Part shown: positions 8,050 through 16,900 of the stretch, piece after piece
Layout of the letters: every line of letters starts with the position of its first letter
Position numbering within the stretch: the stretch's first letter is position 1
NCBI GenBank assembly: GCA_003427395.1
Contig: BFEA01000037.1
Location: forward strand, 1,321,009 to 1,343,371
Direction: 5' to 3'
Source of the DNA: Chara braunii
Taxonomy: Eukaryota; Streptophyta; Charophyceae; Charales; Characeae
Length of the DNA: 22,363 nucleotides
Translations under genes and position numbers: made by a program
Notes under the pieces: generated by a model
The model's database searches: none
Told to the model about the DNA's origin: nothing
Seen by the model: the letters and a program-made list of their open reading frames with translations, nothing else

Positions 8050-8560
8050 AGAGAGATCAGGTGTGTTCCGTAGGGGTGAGTGTAGCAGTGAATTTCGGTT
8101 GTTGTTGAGAGCTAATCAATTGCTCATATGCATTGACAACTCGCGGAGCACTCTGCAACAAGTCTTTCTTAGCAATCCAGTAGAAAGTCATTCAACGAGT
8201 GATAAAGGAAATGTACTTTGTACTGTCTGTTTCTCCCCTTTCCAATATGTTCAACAATTCTATCTACCTCATGGCCGTCATTGATTGCGCGAGGAATCAT
8301 CGATTCTCGATACGGAAAAGTTTCAGGTGGTTCATACGGAAACAACTTCGATGCGTGAAAGATTGGATATATGCGCAGATGAATAGGCACATCGATCGTG
8401 TAGGAAGGACCAAAGAAGGAATCATTGTCTACTCGGTTCAGCACCTTCCATGGACCGTAGTACTGAGGAAGAAGCTTTCGTGATACGCCTTCTTCGTCAG
8501 AAAACTCAAACATCTTCAGTTGATCTAGCACGGGAGATCGTCCGTAACCAATAGTTCAAA
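8050..8560 (-). pseudogene. Element B integrase C-terminal domain and chromodomain-like tail
   Basis: The minus-strand frame reads DQLKMFEFSDEEGVSRKLLP, then YYGPWKVL, YPIFHASKL and HEVDRIVEHIGKGRNRQYKV. These are the beta-barrel C-terminus and start of the chromodomain. At about 8180 the frame shifts by one base. The other frame continues YWIAKKDLLQSAPRVVNAYEQL and stops at TGA near 8057. The core catalytic domain is missing, so this is a 5'-truncated remnant. Confidence 0.85.
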
Positions 8561-8749
8561 TGAAAGAAAGCAGTATTTCATGAAATGCTCGAGTAGAACA
8601 ACAAAGATGAGCCGACAGAGTGAAAATTATATAGCAGCATCTGAATACCATATGTGAAGGGAAACATTCAATCGGTATTTAATGAATATTCAGTAACCCA
8701 AGCTACTTGAAATCTTCAGTCAGAGTCAGTTTGCCTCTGGTTTTCCAAA
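8561..8749. other. Short non-coding gap
   Basis: No gene or known motif was seen between remnant B and the plus-strand open frame. Confidence 0.4.
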
Positions 8750-9592
8750 TTGAACCTGCAATCAGCAGTCCTTTCACCGTTTTTACTAATAAGAAAACCG
8801 CACTCAGTGACTTGCTATTCATGTAGCATTCACCCATTCGAATTACCGAAGAGTTCCCATCAGAGGCATCCATCATTTGGCCATTCTCATTTGACCCTAA
8901 TATCAGTATCAGTCAGGCAATGCGTGCTCGTTAAGAGGCAGGGATCAACACTGGTCAGTTTGGCGTCCTCGTCAGAAAAGTTGAGACGAGCCTCATCATT
9001 CACCCCTTTCCATGAGTGCAGTTCAATCATCCTCAATCGGAGGTCAGTGTTGACTAGTCTCAACAGTATTGCGCTTAAAGATGCCTTTCAGTATCAATAC
9101 CTCAGTGCAGTCCGTTTCAGACAGGGAGATCTGTCAACTTTCCTTGTTTTCACCAGCTTCGCAGAGGGAACTATTCATGACCTGAGACTCTACGTGATAA
9201 GGGGCAAGGAAACTCATGAGCACTTTGAATCAGTCTGGATCTTAGCCGCAAAGTATCTTGAGGAGAGAGAACGTGAGCTCGATGAGGGTGGAACAAAGCT
9301 GATTCGCAACTTTGGGCCCAAGCTTTACACTGACTACCCCAAGCCTCCGGTACCCTTCATTCTCACGGATGACTCTAGTTGGGGAGACCTGGTTGATCTA
9401 GCCAAGAGGTACACTTCACCTGCAGCGATCGACTATTAGGCAGTGACTGAGCCAACAAAGTTCCAACATCTCATACGAGGGATCTTCTCTCAACCATATC
9501 TCCCTACACTATGGGAGGAGTTTTGTGCTATGGTTGACTTCTGTATCATGGGACTTGGTTGGAAATGCTCGGAACTCACAGGCTTTAGGTGA
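8750..9592 (+). pseudogene. Unrecognised open frame with one internal TAG
   Basis: A 229-codon frame starts at ATG 8750 and ends at TAG 9437-9439. The same frame then continues for 50 codons to TGA 9590-9592 with equally protein-like text (QHLIRGIFSQPYLPTLWEEF, then DFCIMGLGWKCSEL). The best coding-like part begins near 9010 and includes QYQYLSAVRFRQGDLSTFL, RGKETHEHFESVWILAAKYL and a charged EERERELDEGG stretch. I recognise no domain. The N-terminal third looks less natural, so the start is uncertain. It could be an exon of a host gene, a captured gene fragment in a transposon, or chance. Confidence 0.4.
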
Positions 9593-9704
9593 CTCTATAT
9601 TCAGAGGCCACGATCTCAGGAAGTATAGGGGCGTGGTTCAAGGCACAGGAAACACACAACAAATGAGAGATTGAGAGTACTACCCAGAGGGATGAGTGAG
9701 GACT
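9593..9704. other. Non-coding gap before foldback
   Basis: The gap contains stops in the frame of the preceding open frame and no recognised motif. It ends at the sharp edge of the inverted repeat. Confidence 0.4.
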
Positions 9705-10203
9705 CGACCGAAAAGCCAACAGGCTGTCACGCAGGATTTTGAATGATGTTTGCAATAAATAAAATAAATTAATTAAAACAAATCCCTTCCTGTTGTGTGC
9801 GTCCGGCTTCGAGCAAGACCCTTCAATTGCGGTCTTCGCCGGTCCCCGGTCTTAGGAACCTTTTATTTTGATTCGGAATAGCAAAGAATCATGCAAATAA
9901 TGATCATAGAATTCTGATATGTCATGTATGGATCAATTTGCCAATTTTATAATTTTTGAGAACTGTGACGAGATCATCTGGGAACACAAATCATCAAGCA
10001 GAGATAATGTAAAAGAAGCGAGACTGACTGACTCGAGTGATGAAAAAGATAAGTGAGGGAAGAATTAAAGGAAGACCGCAATTGAAGGGTCTTGCTCGAA
10101 GCCGGACGCACACAATAGGAAGGGATTTGTTTTGATTAATTTATTTTATTTATTGCAAACATCATTCAAAATCCTGCGTGACAGCCTGTTGGCTTTTCGG
10201 TCG
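9705..10203. repeat. Foldback: 132-bp inverted repeat with 235-bp spacer
   Basis: The left arm 9705-9836 is the reverse complement of the right arm 10072-10203, with only two mismatches (T/C in AATTAA[T/C]AAAAC and G/A in CTTCCT[G/A]TTG). Homology stops abruptly on both sides: flanks GAGGACT and CCTGAAGG differ and show no target duplication. The 235-bp spacer holds no gene. It may be a foldback or MITE-type element inserted at the 3' end of element C, or an inverted duplication of that element's 3' end. A transcript through it could fold into a long hairpin. Confidence 0.97.
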
Positions 10204-10224
10204 CCTGAAGGGGCTGGACTGAAA

Positions 10225-10680
10225 AAAGTGCGACAACTGTCATAGGCACGCACCAACATGAGAGTGTGCTGCAAGTGATCGAGGGGCTCCCAAGTAGCCT
10301 CCTCATCAGGGTAATTCAACGTACGAGATACTCAACGTGAGGAGGGTTATCGTCACTGGCTCAGCGACCAATGATGTCTGAAACGAGGAATTCCTCGTGG
10401 CCGTCCACCATGATGGGTGGAGGGCGCTCGTATGGTCGTTGATAGGGACGCAGTAACGAGACGTGGTAGACATCGTGCACACGCGCCTGACATAGGTAGT
10501 CGGGCAACTTCACACGGAAGCTGACCAGGCTAAGATGCTGTATCAGAACCGGCGGCCTGGAGAATGCGGCATGGGTCAAAGAAGCGACGTCGGAACTTGC
10601 GAAGTGTGTCCGCTTCGAGCTGTAAATGGCGGTCGTCGATAAGCACATCATCACCGACTTTGAATGGATGATCCATCCTC
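10225..10680 (-). pseudogene. Element C integrase C-terminus and chromodomain
   Basis: One frame carries SFRVKLPDYLCQARVHDVYH, then VSLLRPY and VDGHEEFLVSDIIG, the integrase C-terminal barrel and the first chromodomain strand. After a stop and frameshift near 10360, the next frame has VEYLV. A further one-base loss near 10325 leads to NYPDEEATWEPLDHL, the second half of the chromodomain with its conserved aromatic and acidic residues. Upstream of about 10520 the coding text is scrambled between frames (GDDVLIDDRHLQLEADTL in one of them). Chromodomains of chromoviruses recognise histone marks and guide integration. Confidence 0.85.
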
Positions 10681-10798
10681 GATCGGTTCACACATGCGGC
10701 CATGCGATGTGCTCATGAGCGGTCGTTATGATCGGCGTCATGTGTGCAACCCAATCATCCAGCGCGAGACAACTCATGTCGGGGTGCATCTGTAACGG

Positions 10799-11353
10799 TC
10801 AAAGGAAGTCCGCGGGAACACGAGGGTGATAGCCGAGGTCGCAATAGTAAGGCGATATCCCCGTGGCTGGCGAAACGGCGTGGTTGTAGGCTATCTCCGC
10901 GTGGGCAAGATGGAGATCCCACTGCTGGTCGTCACAAACAATCTTTCGGAGAATATCTTCAAGAGTCATGTTCGTGACCTCGGTCTGACCATCAGTCTCA
11001 GAATGGTAAGACGAGAAGCGGAGCTGGGTGTCGTACACCTCGTGGAGTTGTCGCCAGAATCGACTGGTAAAGCGTAGGTCACGATCAGATATGATGCAGA
11101 GAGGTAAGTCGTGGTCACACACAACTCAGTCAAACACGATGTCAGCGACCTCACGTGCACTGATGGCATAGCGACATGGAACAAATCGTGCGCGCTTCGT
11201 GAAGTGGTCGACGACGACCAGGATAGCATCATGACCGCGGGGGGTAGGAGGACAAAGAGGACCGATAAAGTCCATCGAGATGGACTGCCAACGACCCTCA
11301 GGGATAGGAAGAGGCTGGAGCAAACCATTAGGTAGATGGTTCGCACTGTTCAC
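10799..11353 (-). pseudogene. Element C integrase catalytic core
   Basis: Two open frames in the same phase are separated by one TGA near 11125. The triad is visible: Asp in SISMDFIGPL, Asp in IISDRDLRF and Glu in TDGQTEVTN. Between the second Asp and the Glu there are 34 residues, one fewer than the usual 35. The text SSYHSETDG suggests loss of one codon in the normally SSAYHPQTDG-like loop. The end of the segment runs into a stop after GYHPRVPADFL. Confidence 0.9.
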
Positions 11354-11736
11354 CTCCTGACAAGTGGGACACTCTGGGCCGAGTCCTTCACAAAGTCCTT
11401 GTGCTTTGGCCAGACGTACAGGCGGCTCACACGAGCCAACGTCTTGTGGAAGCCCATATGACCGGCGGCTGTCTGGTCATGGAACTCTGCGACTGCCCGA
11501 ACGCGTAGCTGTCCAGTGGAGGGAACGCAAATGTGGGGCTCTCTGGTGCCCTTTGAACCATCCCAGTAGACAAGACCGTTGTCCCCGAGAGAGTAGTTCG
11601 GGACGGTTTTGCCACTCCGAAGGATCGCATGGATGTCGCGATAGTCGGGGCAGTGGCGGTACTGAGTGCAAAACTCGTCGGTCACCGAGTGGTGGACGGT
11701 GGTTACCGAGATGACAACGAGCTGGATCTGCTCCAT
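11350..11736 (-). pseudogene. Element C RNase H-integrase linker and zinc-binding domain
   Basis: The linker includes YRDIHAIL and DNGLVYWDGSKG. AEFHDQTAAGHMGFHKT follows, giving the two zinc-binding His residues. The second half of the zinc site, ECPTCQEVN, lies in another frame after a one-base shift near 11385. Together they make the HHCC module. Confidence 0.85.
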
Positions 11737-11744
11737 ATTATGGT

Positions 11745-12418
11745 CAGGGCGTCGGGATAAGGCATCGGCGACCCGATTGGTCTCACCCTTGATGTGCTTA
11801 GTGGTGAAACGAACTCGGATAGGTAGCTCTACCCGCGAGCTTGTCGAGGAGTGAGCTTCGACTTTGTCTGAAAAGCCTGGACAACGGAGTTGTCCGTGCG
11901 CACCGTGAATGGTGCCCCGTGCAGGTAGTGATGCCAGTGCAGAGTGGCATAAACTATTGCGAGAACCTCATGTTCATCAACAATGTAGTTTATCTTGGCG
12001 GGCAAGAGCTGACGGGGGTAGAAGGCTATCGGACAATCACCTGAGCGAGACTCGACAGTGTCGTCCTCGACGATGGTAGGAGAATAGTCCGTAGAAGGCT
12101 CGTCGGTAGCTGGACGAGTAGGCGTTAGGCGGGAGGCAGTGGTTGGGGTAGCGGGTGGGAAGTGAGGGATGCGAGGATGAGAGGAAGCAACAGAGGAGGG
12201 GAAAACCTGAGAAAGCACTGCGCCTACAGCAAAGTCTGACGCATTGGTGGTAAGGATAAAATGGCAATCAAAATCAGGTAGGTGGAGAACCGGTGCAGTG
12301 CACATGTCACCGCCTTCTTGAGGGCGCGGAAGGAGTCCTCGTGGACAGGTGTCCAAACCCATAGCTGGTTCTTCCGAAGGAGGGTAGAGGTAAGGATGTA
12401 GGAATACTTAGCGTATCC
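11745..12418 (-). pseudogene. Element C RNase H with Ser/Pro-rich insertion
   Basis: The frame from 12362 reads APVLHLPDFDCHFILTTNAS, then DFAVGAVLSQVF with the first RNase H Asp-equivalent replaced by Asn (TTNAS where TDAS is usual). A segment of about 65 residues rich in Ser, Pro and Thr comes next, and the fold resumes at PIAFYPRQLLPAKINYIVDE and HEVLAIVYATLHWHHYL. Then comes PFTVRTDNSVV with a catalytic Asp. A different frame supplies the end of the domain (KHIKGETNRVADALSRR, 11745-11800). The low-complexity insert between the first strand and the following strand is unusual. Confidence 0.85.
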
Positions 12419-13130
12419 CTAGATGAAATTACTATAGTAACTAGCAAGGCCTAGGAAACTGCGAAATTGCTTGGCGGATGTGGGGACGGGCCACTCCGAA
12501 ATAGCAGTGATCTTCGCGTCGTCCATGTGGAGACCCTGGTCAGACACGTAGTGTCCTAAGAAATCCACTTTGTGTTGGGCAAAGCGACACTTGCTCAGCT
12601 TGGCGTAGAAGCCATGTTTGCGCAAGCGGTCAAGAACGTCGTGGAGGTGTTTGAGATGCTCCTCAAGGGTACAACTGTAGATCAGGATATCGTTGAGGTA
12701 GACGAGAATGTACTTCTCTAGGATGTCCCGGAAGATGTCGTACATCGCCGTCCGGAAGGTAGCGGGTGCGTTGGCGAGGCCAAATGGCATCACTGTAAAC
12801 TCAATAGTGGTCGAAGCGCGATCGAAACACCGTCTTCGGTTGGTCCGCTGCAGCGACGCGGATCGGATGGTAACCGCTACAAAGATCAATCTTTATAAAG
12901 AAGCAGTTGCCTGCTAGGCGGTCGAACAACTCATCGGAACGAGGCATGGGGTAGCTGTTCTTAACCGTGTAGCGGTTTAGACCGCGATAATCGATGCAGA
13001 GATGGAGAGTTCCATTCGCTTTGTGAGCAAAGAGGACGGGTGCACCCCACGAGGAGTTGCTAGGTTTAATGAAACCCAGTATCAAGAGCTCCTCAAGCTG
13101 ACGCTCGAGTTCAGTGGCCTCGGGGATCGA
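12419..13130 (-). pseudogene. Element C reverse transcriptase (YLND, inactive)
   Basis: The upstream frame (13085-12801) has FIKPSNSSWGAPVLFAHKA, LCIDYRGLNRYT and FFIKIDLCSGYHPI with the first catalytic Asp in IDL. A frameshift near 12840-12870 moves to the frame with FTVMPFGLANAPATFRTAM, ILVYLNDILIYS and FLGHYVSDQGLHM, ending at a stop after ASYYSNFI. The catalytic YxDD box reads YLND (plus 12689-12700): Asn replaces the first Asp, so even a repaired frame would be catalytically dead. After the stop the same frame still reads NQLWVWTPVHEDSFRALKK. Confidence 0.93.
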
Positions 13131-13480
13131 GATCTGTAGGGTGCCTAGTGGTGAACACGATAGTCAAGCACAAGCTGGATGGAGTGCTCAACGTCGCGCA
13201 TCGGTGGGATGCTAGCGTACTAGAATGACAATGGGAAAACGTCGTGATACTCTCGAATGAGGTCACGAACTGCGGGCTCCAGGTCGACCGTATAGCGTGC
13301 GAGTTCCTCGGCGTCAGCATCAGTGCACGACAATGAGGTGGACTCGACGGACGACAGAGGGAGGGAAGTAGAGATGGAAGTCATGGAGATAGGAGGATTT
13401 GGATCCAGAGAGATGAGCTCGGCGTCTGGACAGGGTGGATCATAGTGCAAGAGATCCGTAATGTTCACTGTAAAGAAGGT
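13131..13480 (-). pseudogene. Element C protease-RT linker
   Basis: An 82-codon frame ends VRDLIREYHDVFPLSF, the typical run-up to gypsy RT. It is followed in another frame by PPMRDVEHSIQLVLDYR, the next conserved step, then a stop. Upstream the frame is Ser/Asp/Pro-rich without recognisable motifs. Confidence 0.75.
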
Positions 13481-13647
13481 GACGTCGTCCTGTCAGATGA
13501 AGTGGGCGAACTGCCGAGGCGAGGTGACAATGATAGTAGGAGACGCTCTGGGGGAGGGGGATCGGGCCGTGGTGTTGCAGTGGTATTTATAAAACGTACG
13601 CGATACGTCTGTCCATACTTCGTTCTAAGACCAAGAGTGTTGGTCGC
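13481..13647 (-). pseudogene. Short decayed spacer between protease and linker C
   Basis: Fragments such as GQTYRVRFI on the minus strand look like continuation of the polyprotein, followed by Pro/Ser-rich text. No domain is visible. Confidence 0.4.
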
Positions 13648-14106
13648 CTAATCGGCCTCAGTGCTTCGGAACCGACGAGACCACGGAGTACCGAGAATCA
13701 AATCGTACCCTGTCTCCATCACATCAAAATGTGTAGAGGAGCGGTGACGACGAAACGCTGGGGGACGATCAGTCGGCTCCAAAGTGAGGAAGAAAGGGAG
13801 GTCGGTGACCGTTTGATCGAAGAAGTGTTGGGTCTTGTCATCTCCTAGGGTGATGGAGATGGGAGTTGGAGACCTTGTCGTGGGTAAGCGTGCGTCCTTC
13901 ACCACACGTGGGTGAATGAAGTGGCCCTGAGAACCGGAATCCCGCAACGCTAAGTACACCCTCGTGGAGGTCCCGAGTCGTACTCGAATGATCGGGAGGG
14001 TGCGATCAGGGTAGAGGATGGCGAGAAGGCAACGCAGTGCAGCGGCATGGAGGGTGAGTCGCTCCTGACGAGCCTGGAGCATGCTCAAGTCCAGAAGGAA
14101 GGACAC
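13648..14106 (-). pseudogene. Element C retropepsin-like protease
   Basis: The 152-codon frame starts with a helical lead-in (LLDLSMLQARQERLTLHAAA). It then has VYLALRDSGSQGHFIHP, where DSGS stands for the usual DTGA/DSGA active site (Asp at about 13940). The flap region follows (SITLGDDKTQHFF), and near the end comes YDLILGTPW, the ILG motif. The fold looks complete in one frame and ends at TAG before the linker. Replacement of the active-site-loop Ala by Ser is tolerated in some retropepsins. Confidence 0.88.
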
Positions 14107-15287
14107 AACGTCCTCGTGAGTTGCAAGCTGCTCTCTGCAACGGGCTGAGCGAATGGCTCAACACGTTGGTAGTCGTGGAGAGGTAGGAGGGGAGACGGTG
14201 GTCTACGGAGGCGCAAACGGTACTGCGACAGGGGGCTGAGTGCACTCTGTCGGGCCTGCGACACTCAACTCCAGTAGCGAGAGGGGCAAACCACGACGGA
14301 GATGTCGGGAAGTCGACTACTGAGGAGGGTGCAGGTGTACACTGCATCGTGGCTAGGGGGCGCCGCAGGGATGCGAGGCGCCGGGGGGGGGAGGAGCACG
14401 ACGCTGGTGGGAAAGCTCAACGTGGTGGAGGTCGAGGGCGGCGGTGTAAGGGCACTGCGAGGAGGTTGAGGAGGGACAAAGCCCTAAGGAAGGTCCTGCT
14501 GAGGGGCCTCAGGGGGTGACGCGCCAGTTTGACCAGAGCGGCTGCGTGTCCGAGAGAGGGTGGAGAGGGCGAGTTGGAGACGCTCGACTATAGGGAAAGT
14601 AGAGTCCTCCAAGTGGTAGTGGACGGCCTCGCAGAGGTCGAGGTCGTCGCTGTGGTCACCCTCGGGCGAGAACGGGGCAACCACGTCCTGCTCACCATAC
14701 TTTAGCGCGCTGAAGCGGCGCGAGAATGGCAGGGACGACCGTGAAAAGGGAAACGACGTTGGGAAGTGTCATGAAAGGAGGGGGGAGCGTAACCAGTACG
14801 CTGAGGCTGGGAGGAGGAAGTGGGTTGAAGAGGGGCCGACATCCGCGGATGGGCCCTGGCGGCCTCGTAAGTCTGCGGGGCCGATGTGAAGTGATACTCG
14901 AGGGGAATGCCTGGCCCGTGGCGGTCGTCGCGCTAGGAGCGTGGACGGTCACCAGGATGGTGGGGTCAGGGGCAGCGGAGGAGGAAGCTCCACCGTGGCC
15001 ACCATGTCGGAGGATGGGGACCCGGACTGGGAGCCAGGAGACGAGAGAGAGTTGGGAGAGGAAGGACGGGCAGCGTCTTGGAGTTGCCGCATGCCAGCGG
15101 CAAGAGTCGTCACCTGCGGATGTAAGGGGGCAAGGGTCGCCAGTTGCGCCTGGATGGGCGCGAGGCGGGAGGTGAGGAGAGTGTGCAGATCCCCCTAGGG
15201 CTGATGGCCCTGGGCCGCCGACACGGGTGTGAAGCTCGGTGCCGAGGTCGTCGCCACGTCGGCGGCTTGTGACACGCCGTCGACCAT
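14107..15287 (-). pseudogene. Element C gag remnant
   Basis: A plausible start is the ATG at 15287-15285 (MVDGVSQAADVATTSAPSF). After a stop the frame continues with HTLLTSRLAPIQAQLATLAP and VTTLAAGMRQLQDAA, a helical segment of gag type, then Ser/Pro-rich text. At 14684-14484 another frame has DLDLCEAVHYHLEDSTFPIV and ERLQLALSTLSRTRS. The rest is Pro/Ser/Thr-rich with several stops. I found no CCHC knuckle. Identification as gag rests on its place before the protease and the helical stretches. Confidence 0.6.
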
Positions 15288-15358
15288 AGGGAGGTGACGG
15301 GCCGGGCTGGAGGGGGTCGGAGGAGTTCCGCGTGAGCGGAGATCATAGGGGGGGTCAA

Positions 15359-15485
15359 CGGTAGAAAGCGACGGCTGGCGCTAGCGAGTCGAGCGTGGGC
15401 GCCGTCAAAGGGGGAGAGGTGATTCGGGTCCAGGGTGCCCGAATGGGAAGGGAAAGTAGGGAGAAGGGGAGATGGGAGAGTAAGG
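15359..15485. other. Leader region of element C
   Basis: This lies between the proposed gag C start and the telobox cluster. No TGGTATCAGAGC-type primer binding site is seen on the minus strand and no gene is visible. Confidence 0.4.
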
Positions 15486-15490
15486 GGGTT

Positions 15491-15555
15491 AGAAAACCCT
15501 AAACCCTGGAAAAACCCTAAGAAAACCCTAACCGGAGTTGGTTAGGGTAGGGTAT
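15491..15555. promoter_or_regulatory. Telobox / interstitial telomere-like cluster
   Basis: AAACCCTAAACCC, AAAACCCTAA (twice) and, in the opposite sense, GGTTAGGGTAGGG occur within 65 bases. Plant telomeres are CCCTAAA repeats, and the same motif (telobox) also occurs in plant promoters and 5' leaders. Because it is short, degenerate and switches orientation, I read it as a telobox cluster in the element C leader rather than a true telomere relic. Confidence 0.7.
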
Positions 15556-16430
15556 CAGTGACCTAATCAAGGAAAAGAAAATAGCAACCATGGAGGGGAG
15601 GGGGAGAGAAAATGAATAAACAGTAAAATTTCAAGAGAAAAATATAATAATCAAAATAATTAAAGAAATAAATAAGCAAAATGTGAAGAGAAAGAATATT
15701 TATTTTTTTGGAATTTTTGGCAGCATTTCCCTACNCCCNATGGGGTCAAGAATGTGCCAAGAGGAAGGAGAGACCAAGATAAGCACACTAAGTTTCAAAA
15801 TGCCGCAAATGAAATATTTCAGAAAATAAATAAAGAAATAATAAGTAAATAAACTAGGCTACCAGCCGGGCCGCTCGGGTCACCCTATTTTCCTGGGCGG
15901 TCCGGCCGTGCAAGGCCTAGGGAAGGTCCCAGCCCAAAAACAAAAAAATCCAAAAAATCCAAAAAAAAAACTATGTTATGCAGAAAAATAAACTGAACAA
16001 CGTTTGCCTCAGGGTCACATCGAAATTCTTTACCAAATTAAAAATAAAATTTTTAATTAAAAATATTTTTTATTTTTTATTTTTTTATTTCTTTTTGGCC
16101 CGGCCGGGCAAGTGGACCTGGGCCACTCTGGTAGCCTAGTAAATAAATAAACGAGGAGGTGGAGAGTGAAAAGAGAAAGTGTCGAATTTTTCAAAAAAAT
16201 TGGTAGCATTTCGTTACCCCCATGGGGTCGAAGTGTGCCGACAAGGGTATGATACCCCTATGGGGTCGAAGTGTACCGACAAGGGTATGACTAAGTAAGA
16301 TGTAGAGAGTGGGGAGAGGCGAAAATTTCGGCAGTACTTCGGTACCCCCATGGGGTCAAAATGTGCGCCGAAAGCGGAAATAACTAAGTCCTACCAGATC
16401 TAGAGATGCCGCAGAAAAAAATTCAAAATT
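15556..16430. other. AT-rich non-coding region carrying the modules, probable LTR C
   Basis: Apart from the CCCCATGGGG modules and GC-rich islands near 15860-15930 and 16098-16140, the sequence is A/T-rich with long A runs and no open frame. Its place upstream of gag C and its internal repeats suggest the 5' LTR or leader of that element. I cannot define TG...CA ends or a partner copy. Confidence 0.45.
15719..16370 (+). repeat. Four CCCCATGGGG repeat modules
   Basis: Modules of the form TACCCCCATGGGGTCRAARTGTGCCG start at 15732 (with N at 15735 and 15739), 16215, 16253 and 16343. The middle two form a perfect-period 38-bp tandem ending ACAAGGGTATGA. Three are preceded by a phrase close to GGCAGYAYTTC. 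Each contains a self-complementary CCCCATGGGG (one copy has CCCCTATGGGG). AT-rich sequence and a 13-bp inverted repeat (15853-15865 with 16128-16140) separate the first from the rest. Confidence 0.9.
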
Positions 16431-16439
16431 TCAAAATAA

Positions 16440-16900
16440 ATGAAAACAAAAAAAAAATCAGAAAATGAGAAAGGAAGTAGAGAGAAGAAGAGAATTCAAA
16501 ATTTTGAAGAAATAGGAAATTTAAATAAAAAAAGAAAGACAAAAAGAAGAAAAACAGAAAAATTCGAAGTTGGGGGGGAAAGGGGATGAAAAAGTGAAGA
16601 AGGAAGAGTGAAATAGGTGAGAAAGAGAAAAAGATTGAAGTGGAAGGTGGGGGGATGGTGGGGTTGTAGTTGGGGGAGAGGAGGATGAGAGAATGGGAGA
16701 GAAAGGGATGGGAAAGGTGGAGAGGAGTAGAAGAGATTAGTAGAAGATGGTGAGTGGGAAGGGGAGGAGAGAAAGGATGGTGGAAGATGAGTGAATAGGG
16801 AGGTAGGAGGAGAGAGGAGTGGTAGAGTTAGAAGAAGTGATTAGATGGTGGAGGGGGGAGGAGAGAGAGAGGGGGGTGGGGGAGTAGGTTAGTGGGGAGT
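16440..16900. repeat. Purine-biased tract (about 460 bp)
   Basis: The plus strand is almost entirely A and G, so the minus strand is pyrimidine-rich. It is not a simple repeat: GGAGAG, GAAAGA and GGTGG words are mixed. On the element C transcript strand it would be a CU-rich leader or LTR segment. Confidence 0.85.

Larger units (their letters stand above)
7164..8560 (-). mobile_element. Ty3/gypsy remnant B: integrase tail plus 3' LTR
   Basis: Only the 3' end of an element survives: the integrase C-terminus with chromodomain-like tail (8056-8560), a polypurine tract (7971-7990) and a probable LTR starting at 7970. The coding text is clearly related to the same part of element A (shared VSRKLLP, GPW, FHASKL, QYKV motifs) but strongly diverged, so it is a separate family. 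The 5' part is absent. A TGA limits the frame near 8555 and unrelated sequence follows. Confidence 0.85.
10204..15358 (-). mobile_element. Ty3/gypsy chromovirus-like retrotransposon C (heavily decayed)
   Basis: On the minus strand the domains follow gag remnant, protease, RT, RNase H, integrase and chromodomain. Nearly every domain junction, and several domain interiors, carry a frameshift or stop. The RT catalytic YxDD is YLND. It differs from element A in protease motif (DSGS versus DCGAT), in RNase H, which has a Ser/Pro/Thr-rich insert, and in a more classical chromodomain (YPDEEATWEP). No LTR pair is visible: the 3' side ends at the foldback and the 5' side fades into teloboxes and CCCCATGGGG modules. 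Confidence 0.92.

Noticed and set aside
14726-15175. 149-codon plus-strand frame
   Set aside because: It is a Gly/Arg-rich shadow of the Pro/Ser-rich gag C remnant on the other strand.
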